Below, one piece after another: positions 1 to 8,655 of a stretch of DNA of 64,000 nt. The notes under the pieces were generated by a model. The model saw only the letters and a program-made list of their open reading frames with translations. It was not told where the DNA came from and ran no database searches. This DNA is from Streptomyces cinnamoneus (lineage in GTDB: Bacteria > Actinomycetota > Actinomycetes > Streptomycetales > Streptomycetaceae), in assembly GCF_014650495.1 (NCBI RefSeq), contig NZ_BMVB01000012.1:1-64000 (forward strand), given 5' to 3'. How positions within the stretch are numbered: position 1 is the first letter of the stretch; the number at the start of each line of letters is the position of its first letter. The position numbers and the translations under genes were made by a program.

Positions 1-318
1 ACCGCCCCGCCCGTGCCCGGCCCCAGCGCTCCGCCTCCGGCCGCACCGCCCGCCCCCCGCGCCCCGGGCCCGCTGCCCGTCGGGACCGTGCCGCTGCGGC
101 CGCCCGCCGCCCCCGCCCCGCCGCCGTCGCACGCGGTGCCCACCACACCCCGCCCGCAGTTCCCGCCCCGCCCCGCCTATCGCAACTCCCTCAAGGCCGT
201 GTCCAAGAAGCCGGTGCGCCACACCCCGCTGGTCACCCTCACCCTGCTGCTCACGACCCCGGCCATCCTGGCGGCCGCCCTGCTGCGCCCGCGCTCCCTC
301 GGCCGGCGCGGCCGCTGA
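1..318 (+). CDS. C-terminal part of a proline-rich, membrane-anchored protein (5' end outside window)
   Basis: The frame is open from base 1, so the gene starts upstream; about 105 codons remain before TGA at 316-318. What remains is Pro/Ala-rich for roughly 60 residues, then a basic patch (KKPVRHTP), one strongly hydrophobic segment (VTLTLLLTTPAILAAALL) and an Arg-rich tail (RPRSLGRRGR). That order suits a C-terminal membrane anchor with the positively charged tail in the cytoplasm and a flexible proline arm outside. No catalytic domain is visible in the fragment, and the function cannot be inferred from it. Confidence 0.6.
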   Translation, partial: TAPPVPGPSAPPPAAPPAPRAPGPLPVGTVPLRPPAAPAPPPSHAVPTTPRPQFPPRPAYRNSLKAVSKKPVRHTPLVTLTLLLTTPAILAAALLRPRSLGRRGR

Positions 319-445
319 CCCGCGCCGTGGCCTGCCCCCGCGTGACGCAGGTCATTGGCCCGGTTCGAGGCGGTGGCTAGCCTTTTCTCTCGTCTTGTCC
401 GCATGTGGCGTCCGTCAGGGGCGCAGACGCGAACGGTTCCCCGTG

Positions 446-970
446 ATGTCCGCAGACCTCTCCCCGCTCATAGCCGCCACGGCCCAGTGGCTGACCCGGG
501 CGTACGCGCCCGGGGGCGGCGCGCTGGACTCCGTGCTCGCCGGTGCGCAGGCGCGCCAGGCGGTGACGGTCGCGGCGTGGCTGCGGTATCCGACGGTCCT
601 GGACGCCGGTCTGGTCATGGTCGCGGGCCCCGGCGGGTCCGCCCGCCTCGACTGGCTCGCGGGAGCCGACCTCGGCGAGACCGACGAGGCGGACCACGCG
701 TGGCGGACGTGGGTCGACGAGGCCGTCGCGAGCTGGGCCGCGGCCTTGCTCTCCGACCGGCGACTGGCCGCCGCCGCGGTGGCCGCCGTCGGCGACAGCG
801 ACCACGCCCTGGGGCTGCCGGTCGAGTTCCGCCGGCTGACCGCACCCGACGCGCACGACGGACGCGCCGCCCCCCTGCTCAGGCACCCGGACCTGGTGGC
901 CTCGCTGGCCGGGCTGCACCGCGCCGAGCTGCTCGGCCGGCTGGACGCGGGGCACGAGCACGCCGCCTGA
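446..970 (+). CDS. hypothetical soluble protein, 174 aa
   Basis: Unrecognised. ATG 446 is preferred to an in-frame TTG at 395, although neither has a clear ribosome binding site; a TAGCCT element at 378-383 could start transcription near 390. The protein is Ala/Leu-rich, apparently helical, with no signal peptide or membrane segment. A Trp-containing amphipathic stretch (DHAWRTWVDEAVASW) is the only notable feature. Third codon positions are nearly all G or C like the neighbours, which supports a real gene. It stands alone, same strand as the hemerythrin gene downstream but 163 nt away. Confidence 0.6.
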   Translation: MSADLSPLIAATAQWLTRAYAPGGGALDSVLAGAQARQAVTVAAWLRYPTVLDAGLVMVAGPGGSARLDWLAGADLGETDEADHAWRTWVDEAVASWAAALLSDRRLAAAAVAAVGDSDHALGLPVEFRRLTAPDAHDGRAAPLLRHPDLVASLAGLHRAELLGRLDAGHEHAA

Positions 971-1133
971 GCCCCGTGCCGGCGCCCCGGCACCGCCCGT
1001 TCGTCCGAACAGATGAAAGGCCGACCGCGACCCGTTGCAGGCGTCCCGGCCGAGGCCCCGGTGGGGCACTGTCGGAGGGGCGCAGGAGGCAGAGTCTGCG
1101 CTGGTGACCCAGGGGACCGGCAGGAGGCCAGGC

Positions 1134-1709
1134 ATGGCGGAGCGGGCACACGGCGGCGCGGACGAGAACGTCGTGACACTGCTCAAGGAGCAGCACCGGC
1201 AGATCCGGGAACTGTTCGAGCAGGTCGAGACGGCGGAGGGCGAAGGACGCCGTGAGGCGTTCAGGAAGCTCGTCCGCATGCTCGCCGTCCATGAGACGGC
1301 CGAGGAAGAAGTGGTGCACCCCACCGCACGGCGCGCCTTCCCGGGCGGCGACCGCGTCGTGGACGACCGGTTGCGCGAGGAGCGGGAGGCGAAGGAGGTG
1401 CTGAGCGAACTGGACGGCATGGACGTCGACGACCCGGACTTCATGCCCACGCTGCGGGCGCTGCGCGACGACGTCCTGGCGCACGCCGACTCCGAGGAAC
1501 GGCTGGAGTTCAGCCGCTTGCAGGAGGAGACCGAACCCCGGATGCTCGCACGGATGGCCAAGGCCGTCAGGGCAGCCGAGGCGGTGGCTCCCACGCACCC
1601 GCACCCCGGTGTGGAGAGCGCCACGAAGAATCTCGTGCTGGGTCCGGTGACCGCCCTCGTGGACCGCGCCCGCGACGCGGTGCGCAAGGCCATGGGCGAC
1701 AGGCACTGA
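1134..1709 (+). CDS. hemerythrin-like (HHE cation-binding) protein, 191 aa
   Basis: A cytoplasmic helical-bundle protein of the HHE family, expected to bind a non-haem di-iron centre; bacterial members sense or buffer O2, NO or iron. The ligand pattern is visible: LLKEQHRQIRELF (about 17-29), HETAEEEVVHP (about 55-65) and a third HADSEERLEFSRL, giving the His/Glu set of two four-helix repeats. ATG 1134 follows CAGGAGG at 1121-1127 and was chosen over the upstream in-frame GTG/ATG codons, which would add an Arg/Pro-rich tail not seen in the family. The C-terminal 40 residues (after HPHPG) look like an amphipathic extension. It is one of two hemerythrin domains in the window, the other being fused to a nitroreductase. 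Confidence 0.85.
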   Translation: MAERAHGGADENVVTLLKEQHRQIRELFEQVETAEGEGRREAFRKLVRMLAVHETAEEEVVHPTARRAFPGGDRVVDDRLREEREAKEVLSELDGMDVDDPDFMPTLRALRDDVLAHADSEERLEFSRLQEETEPRMLARMAKAVRAAEAVAPTHPHPGVESATKNLVLGPVTALVDRARDAVRKAMGDRH

Positions 1710-1719
1710 ACGCCCGTTC

Positions 1720-1725
1720 TAACCT
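1720..1725 (+). promoter_or_regulatory. -10 element (TAACCT) of the leaderless MmcQ/YjbR gene
   Basis: TAACCT ends 6 nt before the GTG at 1732, placing the transcription start on or next to the start codon. There is no Shine-Dalgarno sequence, so the gene is probably leaderless. No convincing -35 is visible. Confidence 0.5.
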
Positions 1726-1731
1726 GGTCAC

Positions 1732-2088
1732 GTGATCACTGCTGCTGACGTCCGCCGCATCGCGCTGTCCCTCCCCGAGACCGTCGAGAAGGAGGCGTGG
1801 AGCATTCCCACCTTCCGCGTGGCCGGGAAGATGTACATCACGATCCCCGACGACGGGACGTCCTTCGCCGTGCGGTGCCCCAAGCACGAGCGCACGGAGC
1901 TGATCGCGGCGGAGCCGGAGAAGTTCTGGGTGCCGCCGCACGAGGCGGGCTCCCACTGGGTGCGCGTGCGGCTCGCCGCCCTGGAGGACCTGGACGAACT
2001 GCGCGACATCCTGGTCGACTCCTGGCGGCAGGCCGCGCCGGAGCGCCTCGCGGACGCCCTGCCGGGCCCGGGGGCCGGGCAGGGCTGA
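1732..2088 (+). CDS. MmcQ/YjbR-family (DUF419) protein, 118 aa
   Basis: Small MmcQ/YjbR-like protein, a CyaY-like fold with DNA-binding or chaperone proposals but no settled function. The family pattern is present: an N-terminal helix with LSLPETVEKEAW, a strand pair around PTFRVAGKMYITI, a basic CPKHERTELI segment and C-terminal AALEDLDELRDILVDSW. Length is typical. GTG 1732 is the only reasonable start; there is no ribosome binding site and a TAACCT -10 box sits just upstream, so translation is probably leaderless. It ends 5 nt before the stop of the convergent secreted-protein gene. Confidence 0.85.
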   Translation: MITAADVRRIALSLPETVEKEAWSIPTFRVAGKMYITIPDDGTSFAVRCPKHERTELIAAEPEKFWVPPHEAGSHWVRVRLAALEDLDELRDILVDSWRQAAPERLADALPGPGAGQG

Positions 2089-2093
2089 GGGGG

Positions 2094-2780
2094 TCACTCG
2101 CAGCCGCGACGCCAGTTCCAGCCGATGAAGGTGTGCCGCAGCTCCACGTCGAAGGTGCAGGTCGCCGTCGAGTCGGGGTTGAGCTTGACGTTCGAGTGGT
2201 GGGTGTTGGCGTACCACTTGCCGGTCACGTCGAAGATGCCCTTGTACGTGAACTCGGCGTTCGCCTGCGTGGTGACGGTCGCGCAGTCGTTGGTGCAGTC
2301 GTCCTTCTTGTCCGACGACTTCAGCGACCAGCCCGCGTCCCACGGCTCGCGGTTCCACTCGTGGCGCGCCTCGGTCGCCGCGGTGGTGATGCGGCCGTCC
2401 GCGCTGTTCCAGGTCGACGTCGTGTACAGGCCGGTCATCCGGATGTTGCAGCAGTCGAACATCTCGTTCCAGCTGCGGAACTGCCGGCCCGCGGCGGCCG
2501 CGCTCCGGGGGGCCGCGGCGAGCGCGCCCTTGGCGGCGGCCTTGCCGGAGGAGGCGGGAACGTACTGCACGGGGCCCGTCACGGGCTTGCAGTCCTTGCC
2601 GATCGTGACGTCCTGCACCACCGCCATCCCGGCCGGCGGCGCGGGCAGGGCACCGGTCAGCTTGACGCCCTCACAGGACTGTTCGGGCGAGGGGGGAGCC
2701 GTGTCCGCGAGGGCGGTGCCGCTCATGAGCGAGAGCAGACCGGCCGAGGCCACCACGACGGATGCGAAGCGCTTGTTCAC
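2094..2780 (-). CDS. secreted cysteine-rich hypothetical protein, 228 aa
   Basis: The N-terminus is a Sec signal peptide: basic MNKRF, hydrophobic core VVVASAGLLSLMSG, and a likely cut after TALA. The mature protein holds eight or so cysteines (CEGV, KDCKP, FDCCNI, DDCTNDCAT, ATCTFD, RRGCE), many in close pairs, suggesting a disulphide-stabilised extracellular fold, with many Trp/Asn/Thr residues in the C-terminal 120 residues typical of beta-rich exoproteins. I recognise no family. Its own promoter must lie in 2781-3006, shared divergently with the P450 gene. Confidence 0.75.
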   Translation of the reverse strand: MNKRFASVVVASAGLLSLMSGTALADTAPPSPEQSCEGVKLTGALPAPPAGMAVVQDVTIGKDCKPVTGPVQYVPASSGKAAAKGALAAAPRSAAAAGRQFRSWNEMFDCCNIRMTGLYTTSTWNSADGRITTAATEARHEWNREPWDAGWSLKSSDKKDDCTNDCATVTTQANAEFTYKGIFDVTGKWYANTHHSNVKLNPDSTATCTFDVELRHTFIGWNWRRGCE

Positions 2781-2994
2781 GTGCCATGCCTTTCACCAAG
2801 ATCGTTAAGCAGAGCGTAATGAGGCCGGTGCCGGGATGACGCCGTGGAAGGAGGGTCCGGCCGGAAGATGACAGGACGGCGGGACGAGGACCCGGGAACG
2901 CGGCGGGACGACGGGACCGGGCCGGAGGGGAGCCGCCGGCCGGAGCCGTCGCCCTGTCAGCTTCCTGCCATGGTGGACGGACCGGAAGCGTCGC

Positions 2995-3000
2995 TAGCAT
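2995..3000 (+). promoter_or_regulatory. -10 element (TAGCAT) of leaderless P450 gene
   Basis: TAGCAT ends 6 nt before ATG 3007 and no Shine-Dalgarno sequence precedes that ATG, so the P450 transcript probably begins at its start codon. Confidence 0.45.
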
Positions 3001-3006
3001 CCGCCC

Positions 3007-4218
3007 ATGGACGCGAGCGCCGACTTCGATCCGTGGAGCCCCCGTTTCGTCGCCGACCCCTACCCCGGATACACACGGCTGCGGGCCGCGGGGCGCATCC
3101 ACTGGTTCGCGCCCAGCCGGCAGTGGCTCGTGCCGCACCACGCGGACGTCCGGGCGTTGCTGCGCGACCGTCGGCTGGGGCGCACGTACCTGCACCGCTT
3201 CACGCACGAGGAGTTCGGCCGCACCCCGCCCCCGGCCGCGCACGAGCCCTTCCACGTCCTCAACGGCAACGGGCTGCTCGACCTGGAGCCCCCCGACCAC
3301 AGCAGGATCCGGCGCCTGGTCGCGAAGGCGTTCACCCCGCGCCGGGTGGACGACCTCGCCCCGACCGTCCGCCGGCTGGCCGGCGAGCTGGTGAGCGGCC
3401 TCCTCGCCGAGGGCGGCGGCGACCTGATCGCCGCGGTCGCCGAGCCGCTGCCGGTCGCCGTCATCGCCGAGATGCTCGGCATCCCCGCCGCCGACCGGCC
3501 GCTGCTGCGCCCCTGGTCCGCGGACATCTGCGGCATGTACGAACTCAACCCGGACGAGGCGACGGCACGGCGCGCCGTGCGGGCCTCGGCCGAGTTCTCC
3601 GCCTACCTGCGGGAGCTGATCGCCGACCGCCGCGCCCGCCCGGGCGGCGACCTGCTCACCGCGCTGATCGGTGCCCACGACGAGGGGGACCGGCTCACCG
3701 AGCAGGAGATGGTCTCCACGTGCGTCCTGCTCCTGAACGCCGGCCACGAGGCCACGGTCAACACCACCGGCAACGGCTGGTGGGCGCTCTTCCGTCACCC
3801 CGCCCAGCTCGCCGCCCTGCGCGCCGACCCCGCCCTGCTGCCGGGCGCGATCGAGGAACTGCTGCGCTACGACACGCCGCTGCAGCTCTTCGAGCGCTGG
3901 GTGCTCGACGACATCGAGATCGGCGGCACGTTCGTCCCGCGTGGCAGCGAGGTGGCGTTGCTGTTCGGCTCCGCCAACCACGACCCCGCCCGCTTCCCCG
4001 ACCCCGAGCGCCTGGACGTCACCCGCGCAGACAACCCCCACCTCGGCTTCGGGGCCGGCCTCCACTACTGTCTGGGCGCCCCGCTCGCCCGCATCGAACT
4101 CCAGGCCGTCTTCGGCACGTTGCTGCGGCGCGCACCGCGGCTGCGGCTCGTGGCGGAGCCGCAGTGGAAGCCGGGCTTCGTGATCCGGGGGCTGCGGGAG
4201 CTGCTCGTCGCCTGCTGA
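3007..4218 (+). CDS. cytochrome P450 (bacterial class I, CYP107-like), 403 aa
   Basis: A soluble haem-thiolate oxidase that would need a separate ferredoxin and reductase; neither is adjacent. All hallmarks are present: I-helix AGHEAT at 245-250, a K-helix ExxR in EELLRYDTPLQ, and the haem loop FGAGLHYCLGAPLARIE with the thiolate Cys355. The usual I-helix Thr of the acid-alcohol pair is Ala249, as in EryF, where substrate supplies the hydroxyl. Length is standard. The start is leaderless. The gene stands alone between divergent and convergent neighbours, so its substrate cannot be read from context. Confidence 0.93.
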   Translation: MDASADFDPWSPRFVADPYPGYTRLRAAGRIHWFAPSRQWLVPHHADVRALLRDRRLGRTYLHRFTHEEFGRTPPPAAHEPFHVLNGNGLLDLEPPDHSRIRRLVAKAFTPRRVDDLAPTVRRLAGELVSGLLAEGGGDLIAAVAEPLPVAVIAEMLGIPAADRPLLRPWSADICGMYELNPDEATARRAVRASAEFSAYLRELIADRRARPGGDLLTALIGAHDEGDRLTEQEMVSTCVLLLNAGHEATVNTTGNGWWALFRHPAQLAALRADPALLPGAIEELLRYDTPLQLFERWVLDDIEIGGTFVPRGSEVALLFGSANHDPARFPDPERLDVTRADNPHLGFGAGLHYCLGAPLARIELQAVFGTLLRRAPRLRLVAEPQWKPGFVIRGLRELLVAC

Positions 4219-4236
4219 GCCCGGCCCCGGCCGGCG

Positions 4237-5388
4237 TCAGGCCCGGCGGGTGGTGGCGGCCGCTTCGGCGGAGCCGGCGCCCACGTATCCGTACGGGGAG
4301 AAGGCGCTCGCGGCGAACGCGCTCGTCGCCGGACCGGCCGTGGCCGGTACGAGTTCCACGCACGCCGTCTGCGGCTGGACGGTGCTGTCGCCGATCCGGC
4401 AGGCCACCGCCGAGAGCTTGATGGTGATGAAGTCGGCGATCTGCGCGCCGAAGCGGATGGGTTTGCCGCCGATGGTGATGTCCGAGACGGTGAAGTGCCG
4501 GTCCGCCGGCACCTCGTAGACGGCTCTGACCGGATGGTTCTGCTCCCCGCGCACGTACCTCCAGTAGCTCTGCGGGTCGGAGGAGTCGGGAGTCAGCCAC
4601 CCCTCGGTCGACAGCCCGTTGAAGTACAGGCCCACGGGGTCGGTGAGCGAGAGGTCGGCCGCCTGCCGGGCGACGGTGTTGACGACCTCGCCGATGTGCG
4701 GGTCGCTGTGCCGCTCGGCGACGCCGTACTTGCTGCAGGCGATGAGCTCCTGTGCGGTGACGAGCTCCTGGCCGTCGATGACGCGGCGTATCGTGGCGGC
4801 CGCGGCGAGCTCGATCTCGGCGCCGAGGGTGTTGGACGGCTGGATGAGGTGCATGGCGCCCTGCGTGGTGGAGTCGTTCCACCGGTTGCGGCGCTGGTAG
4901 CGGCCGTCGAGGCCGAAGAGGTCCGCCTTGCGCACCTGCGGGCTGACGTGCTGCTGGTAGAGCCGGAGCGCCGTTTCCGGGCTGGTCTGCGCGAGGACGT
5001 CCCAGTATTCGGGCCCCTCGCAGGTGAACGTCACGCGGATGATCCTCCCGGCGTCGTCGCGGGTGACGCTCCACTCGCAGTACTCGTCCTGGACGTCGCG
5101 GCTGGCGTCCGCACGCTGCCAGCGCTGGGCGTCCGAGAGGGAGTCGAGCTTGATGCGCCGGGGGAACGCGGCCCAGGTGACCGTGGCCTCGGTGGCGTCC
5201 GATGCCGTCTGGGCCCTGGTGAGGTTGTAGAACTGCGGCCGGGGGCTGTCGTTGCGGACCTTGGCCGGATCGGGCCCCTTGACGGCCCCGTCGACGCTGT
5301 CGGAGAGGAAGACGTTCCATGCCTTCAGGCCCACGTCGTCGAGGTCGGTGAGCCGTCCGGGAGGCCCGTACGCGTCGAGTGTGCTCAT
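4237..5388 (-). CDS. unrecognised 383-aa protein, second gene of a coupled pair
   Basis: No family recognised. Soluble, no signal peptide or membrane helix. Blocks that look like an active site or conserved core are EYCEWSVTRDD and FTCEGPEYWDVLA (about 105-135), GAMHLIQPSNTLGAEIE, an ACSKYGVAERHSDPHIGEV stretch rich in Cys/His/Asp, and a C-terminal beta-rich part (HFTVSDITIGGKPIRFG). Its ATG overlaps the stop of the upstream 563-aa gene by 4 nt (ATGA), so the two are translationally coupled and probably act together. It converges on the P450 gene with an 18-nt gap. Confidence 0.7.
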   Translation of the reverse strand: MSTLDAYGPPGRLTDLDDVGLKAWNVFLSDSVDGAVKGPDPAKVRNDSPRPQFYNLTRAQTASDATEATVTWAAFPRRIKLDSLSDAQRWQRADASRDVQDEYCEWSVTRDDAGRIIRVTFTCEGPEYWDVLAQTSPETALRLYQQHVSPQVRKADLFGLDGRYQRRNRWNDSTTQGAMHLIQPSNTLGAEIELAAAATIRRVIDGQELVTAQELIACSKYGVAERHSDPHIGEVVNTVARQAADLSLTDPVGLYFNGLSTEGWLTPDSSDPQSYWRYVRGEQNHPVRAVYEVPADRHFTVSDITIGGKPIRFGAQIADFITIKLSAVACRIGDSTVQPQTACVELVPATAGPATSAFAASAFSPYGYVGAGSAEAAATTRRA

Positions 5389-7076
5389 GGCGTCGCTCCT
5401 TGGGTGACGGGCGCGGGGGCGGTCGTGGTGACCGTCGCGTCCTCGTTCATGCGCAGCCGGGGGGCGTCGGCGGGGATGTCGGTGACGGGCAGCGTGAGTT
5501 CGAACTCGTTGAGCTTCCTGCTGCGGAAGTCGCGGCGCCGCGACTCGGCGAGCCGGGTGAGGTCGTCGAAGCCCTCGGGGGTGCCGGTTCGGGCGGCGGC
5601 CCTGCCCAGGTAGGTGTCCACGCGGGCGGCGAAGGCCGTGGGCCAGGCGTCGTCGGCCAGGGCCCAGTGCTCGGCGAACCGGGCCTCCGGGCTGTCCTGC
5701 GGCAGGCCCCGGGCGGCGGTCGTGATCGCGTCGGCGACGGAGTCCGCCAGTGCCGCGGCGGGGGTGGGCGCGGTGGGAACGTACGCCATGAGGCGGGCCC
5801 GGTCCGTGCTGTAGACGGGATTGGGGAAGTCGACCATCAGCGCGGCCGCGGCGAACTTCGCCGGGACGATCCCGGCGAGCACCATCCGGTGCACCACGTC
5901 GTTGTCCTCGCGGGCCGCCTCGGGCACCAGGAAGGCGAAGAACGTGTCACCGGGCTGGGAGAAGCCGCTCGTCCGCTCCTGCATGCGGAAGCCGAACCGG
6001 CTCAGGCTGCCCAGGTACAGCGCCGCGGGCACGCGCGGCGGCGCCGACGCGACGGGCAGGCCCAGGTCGTCCAGGAGCGCGTCGCCGTTCAGCCAGAAGC
6101 CGATGGGCAGCACCAGGTCGTCGCCGTCGGCCCGGACGGTGGCGCTCTGGACGGAGGTGCTGGTGAGATTGACCGTGGTGCTGGTGAACAGCTGGCGCAG
6201 CAGGTGGTCGGGACGGTCCACGGTCCCGCCCGCGGTCACCTTCGCCAGCCGGGCGTCCGTCCACCGGCCGACGAGGGCCTTGACGGTCGTCTCCAGCTGC
6301 TCGGCGCCCGCGACCTGCCCGTACAGCGGGTCGCCGCGCAGGGGGTCGTCGGGGGCCAGCCGGATCGTCGCCGCCATGGACTGCCAGTGGATCCAGGGCT
6401 GTTTGAGTTCCTTCATCACCACGCTGCCGTTGACGTGGCTGTCGAAGCAGCCGTGCCCCCGGGAGGCCGGCGCGAGCGCCGACCACGAGTCGCCGGTCCA
6501 CACCCACGCGGGCCGGATGCGCATGTAGTAGTTGAAGTGGCCCGCCTGCGCATCCCAGGCGGCGACCTGCAGGAACGTGGTGTCCGGGTCGCTGTTGGCC
6601 CCCGTGCTGATCAGCAGGTCCGGAATGCGCCCCCGCTCGGCCCGGGTGATCGCGTAGCGGATGTCGCGGTGCAGACCGGGCGCCGCGGGCGGGGGGAGCT
6701 GGCCCGACTCGCTGACCAGGAACACGGATTGCTCGGGCACCGCTCCGGCGCCGTCGAGCCCCGCGAGCAGCTCGCGCGAGGACATCGGGAAGCGCCCGTG
6801 CCGGAAGAAGACCTCGGCCAGGGGGTCGTGCAGCTCCGCGCGCTCGGCGTCGGCCATCGGCCGCGCCTCGCCGTCCACCCCGCTCACGGCCCGGTACAGC
6901 CGGCCGGCCGCCAGGTCGGGCATCGCCGGCCCCTGCCCGGCGGGGACGGCGGCGGTCAGCCCCGGGGCGTACGAGCCGCCGGCCCGCCCGCCGCCGTCGG
7001 ACGGCCACGCCCACGCGGTCGCCCGCCGCCGCTCGGGCGGCTGGCCGCGCATGCCGTCGGGGGTGGGTCCTGTCAT
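5385..7076 (-). CDS. unrecognised 563-aa protein, first gene of a coupled pair
   Basis: No family recognised. I use ATG 7076; a TTG at 7097 is possible and another in-frame ATG lies 24 nt inside. Strong ribosome binding sites are absent. The first 60 residues are Pro/Arg/Gly-rich and probably disordered; the folded part starts near PDLAAGRLYRAV. Conserved-looking blocks are RGRIPDLLISTGANSDPDTT, GHGCFDSHVNGSVVMKEL (Cys, Asp, His within ten residues, reminiscent of a catalytic or metal site), PWIHWQSMAATIRL, and VDFPNPVYSTDRARLMAYVP. It sits in a two-gene operon with the 383-aa protein and has no signal peptide. Confidence 0.68.
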   Translation of the reverse strand: MTGPTPDGMRGQPPERRRATAWAWPSDGGGRAGGSYAPGLTAAVPAGQGPAMPDLAAGRLYRAVSGVDGEARPMADAERAELHDPLAEVFFRHGRFPMSSRELLAGLDGAGAVPEQSVFLVSESGQLPPPAAPGLHRDIRYAITRAERGRIPDLLISTGANSDPDTTFLQVAAWDAQAGHFNYYMRIRPAWVWTGDSWSALAPASRGHGCFDSHVNGSVVMKELKQPWIHWQSMAATIRLAPDDPLRGDPLYGQVAGAEQLETTVKALVGRWTDARLAKVTAGGTVDRPDHLLRQLFTSTTVNLTSTSVQSATVRADGDDLVLPIGFWLNGDALLDDLGLPVASAPPRVPAALYLGSLSRFGFRMQERTSGFSQPGDTFFAFLVPEAAREDNDVVHRMVLAGIVPAKFAAAALMVDFPNPVYSTDRARLMAYVPTAPTPAAALADSVADAITTAARGLPQDSPEARFAEHWALADDAWPTAFAARVDTYLGRAAARTGTPEGFDDLTRLAESRRRDFRSRKLNEFELTLPVTDIPADAPRLRMNEDATVTTTAPAPVTQGATP

Positions 7077-7317
7077 GGGCGGTCCCGGTCTGCGCAATGA
7101 CGGGCGTCCCCGCGCGACATCGCCCGTGCGCGCCGCGCCTCGGGGGAGGGGTATGGGGGCGAGTCCTTCCCGGGGCGGTCCGCCACCGGGCCTCGCGTCA
7201 CCGTCAGCTCACCGGCAACGGGGCTCCGCACCGTTCCGGCGTCCTCCTTCGAGGCTCCCAGCCGTTGCGGGGGTCGGCAACCCGGATGCCCGCGGCCGCC
7301 TGTGACCGTGCGCGGCG

Positions 7318-8655
7318 TCAGCGGGCCGCCCGGGCCGGCTGCTCCGGGCCGAAGGCCAGTTCGCGCAGCCGCCGCCAGTCCAGGCGCGGCCTGAACCGTG
7401 GCACGCCCGGGCGCCGGCGGGGGACGCGCACGCGCAGCGCCCGGTGCTCGATGGCGCAGCGGACGGGGGCGGGGAAGGACAGGGCCTCGCCGTCGACGCC
7501 GACCTGCACCATCGGCGCGTCGGCGTCGACCAGGACCGCGCGGGTGGCGAGGACGGTCAGGCCGGGGGAGCGGCGGCCGCGGAGCAGGGCCGCCGCCTGC
7601 GCCGCGTTGTCGGCCCTGACACTGAGCAGCCCCAGTACGCCACCGTCCAGCCGCTCCCGGCGGCCGAGCCCGGCCCGGTCCCCCACGCGGTAGGGGTTGT
7701 TGCTCACCAGCACGGCCTGCGGGGCCTCGACGGTGACGCCGCCTGCGCAGACGGTCAGGCGGGGCCCGTGGTGGCCGGTCAGTACGTCGGGCAGCAGGTG
7801 CAGCACGGTGCGGACCTTGTCGTCGCGGTAGGCGGGGCTCTGCACCACCGCCGCGTAGGCGCCGAAGGAGGCGTTGTTGACGAAGACCCGGTCCCCGACG
7901 CGCCCGAGGTCCACCCGGAACTCGACCCCGTCCGTGAGGGCGTCCAGGCCCGCCGCCGGGTCGTTGCGGTCCAGCCCGAGATCCAGCGCGAAGTGGTTGC
8001 GGGTGCCGGCCGCGACGACCACGAAGGGCACGTCGTGTGCCGCAGCCACCCCGGCGACCAGGGCCTGGGTACCGTCGCCGCCGGCCACCCCCAGCAGGTC
8101 CGCCCCGCGGGCCACGGCCTCGCGCGCGAGCGCCACGACGTCCTGGGACCGGCCGGGGTCGAGGAGCACCACCTCCGCGCCCAGCGCCGTCGCCTTCTCC
8201 CGCAGCCGGTGGCGCGTCACCTTCCCCCCGCCGGAGCGGGGGTTCATGATGAGGAACGGCCGCTGCGGCGGCGCGACCGGCACCCCGGGCGCGGCCGTGG
8301 GGACACGGTCCGCACCGAGTGCGGCCCACCCCGCGCAGGCCGCCAGCACCCACAGCCCGCCGGAGAGCAGCACGAGCCAGAGCAGCCCCGCGGCGACGTA
8401 GAAGGCGATCACCGCGGCCGGTGCCGCCGCGGCCAGGACGGCGGCGCACACCCGCGCGACGCCCCGGCGGGTCAGCGTCCACCACAGCCCCGCCGCACAG
8501 GCGGCCAGCCCGCCGAGCCCGGCACCCACCAGCCCGACGCTTCGGACGCCCCCGGCCAGGAGCAGCACCGACGCCGCCGAGAACGCCGCCAGGAGCGCCA
8601 GGCGCGCGGCCCGTCGCTGCGCCGTCACGCCGTGCACGCCCCTGCCGTCGCCCAT
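7318..8655 (-). CDS. membrane-linked diacylglycerol/lipid kinase (DAGK catalytic domain), 445 aa
   Basis: The first 115 residues hold three or four hydrophobic segments (LALLAAFSAASVLLLAGG; LVGAGLGGLAACAAGLWW; AAAAPAAVIAFYVAAGLLWLV; LWVLAACAGWAAL). A complete DAGK/YegS-type catalytic domain follows: FLIMNPRSGGGKV (nucleotide-binding start), GVAGGDGTQALVAG (the GGDGT phosphate loop), VVAAGTRNHFALDLGLD (G-T-x-N-x-F-A substrate motif), and VNNASFGAYAAVVQ. It should phosphorylate a lipid alcohol such as diacylglycerol at the inner membrane face. Bacterial homologues often lack the N-terminal membrane part, so the fusion tethers it. Monocistronic. Confidence 0.88.
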   Translation of the reverse strand: MGDGRGVHGVTAQRRAARLALLAAFSAASVLLLAGGVRSVGLVGAGLGGLAACAAGLWWTLTRRGVARVCAAVLAAAAPAAVIAFYVAAGLLWLVLLSGGLWVLAACAGWAALGADRVPTAAPGVPVAPPQRPFLIMNPRSGGGKVTRHRLREKATALGAEVVLLDPGRSQDVVALAREAVARGADLLGVAGGDGTQALVAGVAAAHDVPFVVVAAGTRNHFALDLGLDRNDPAAGLDALTDGVEFRVDLGRVGDRVFVNNASFGAYAAVVQSPAYRDDKVRTVLHLLPDVLTGHHGPRLTVCAGGVTVEAPQAVLVSNNPYRVGDRAGLGRRERLDGGVLGLLSVRADNAAQAAALLRGRRSPGLTVLATRAVLVDADAPMVQVGVDGEALSFPAPVRCAIEHRALRVRVPRRRPGVPRFRPRLDWRRLRELAFGPEQPARAAR

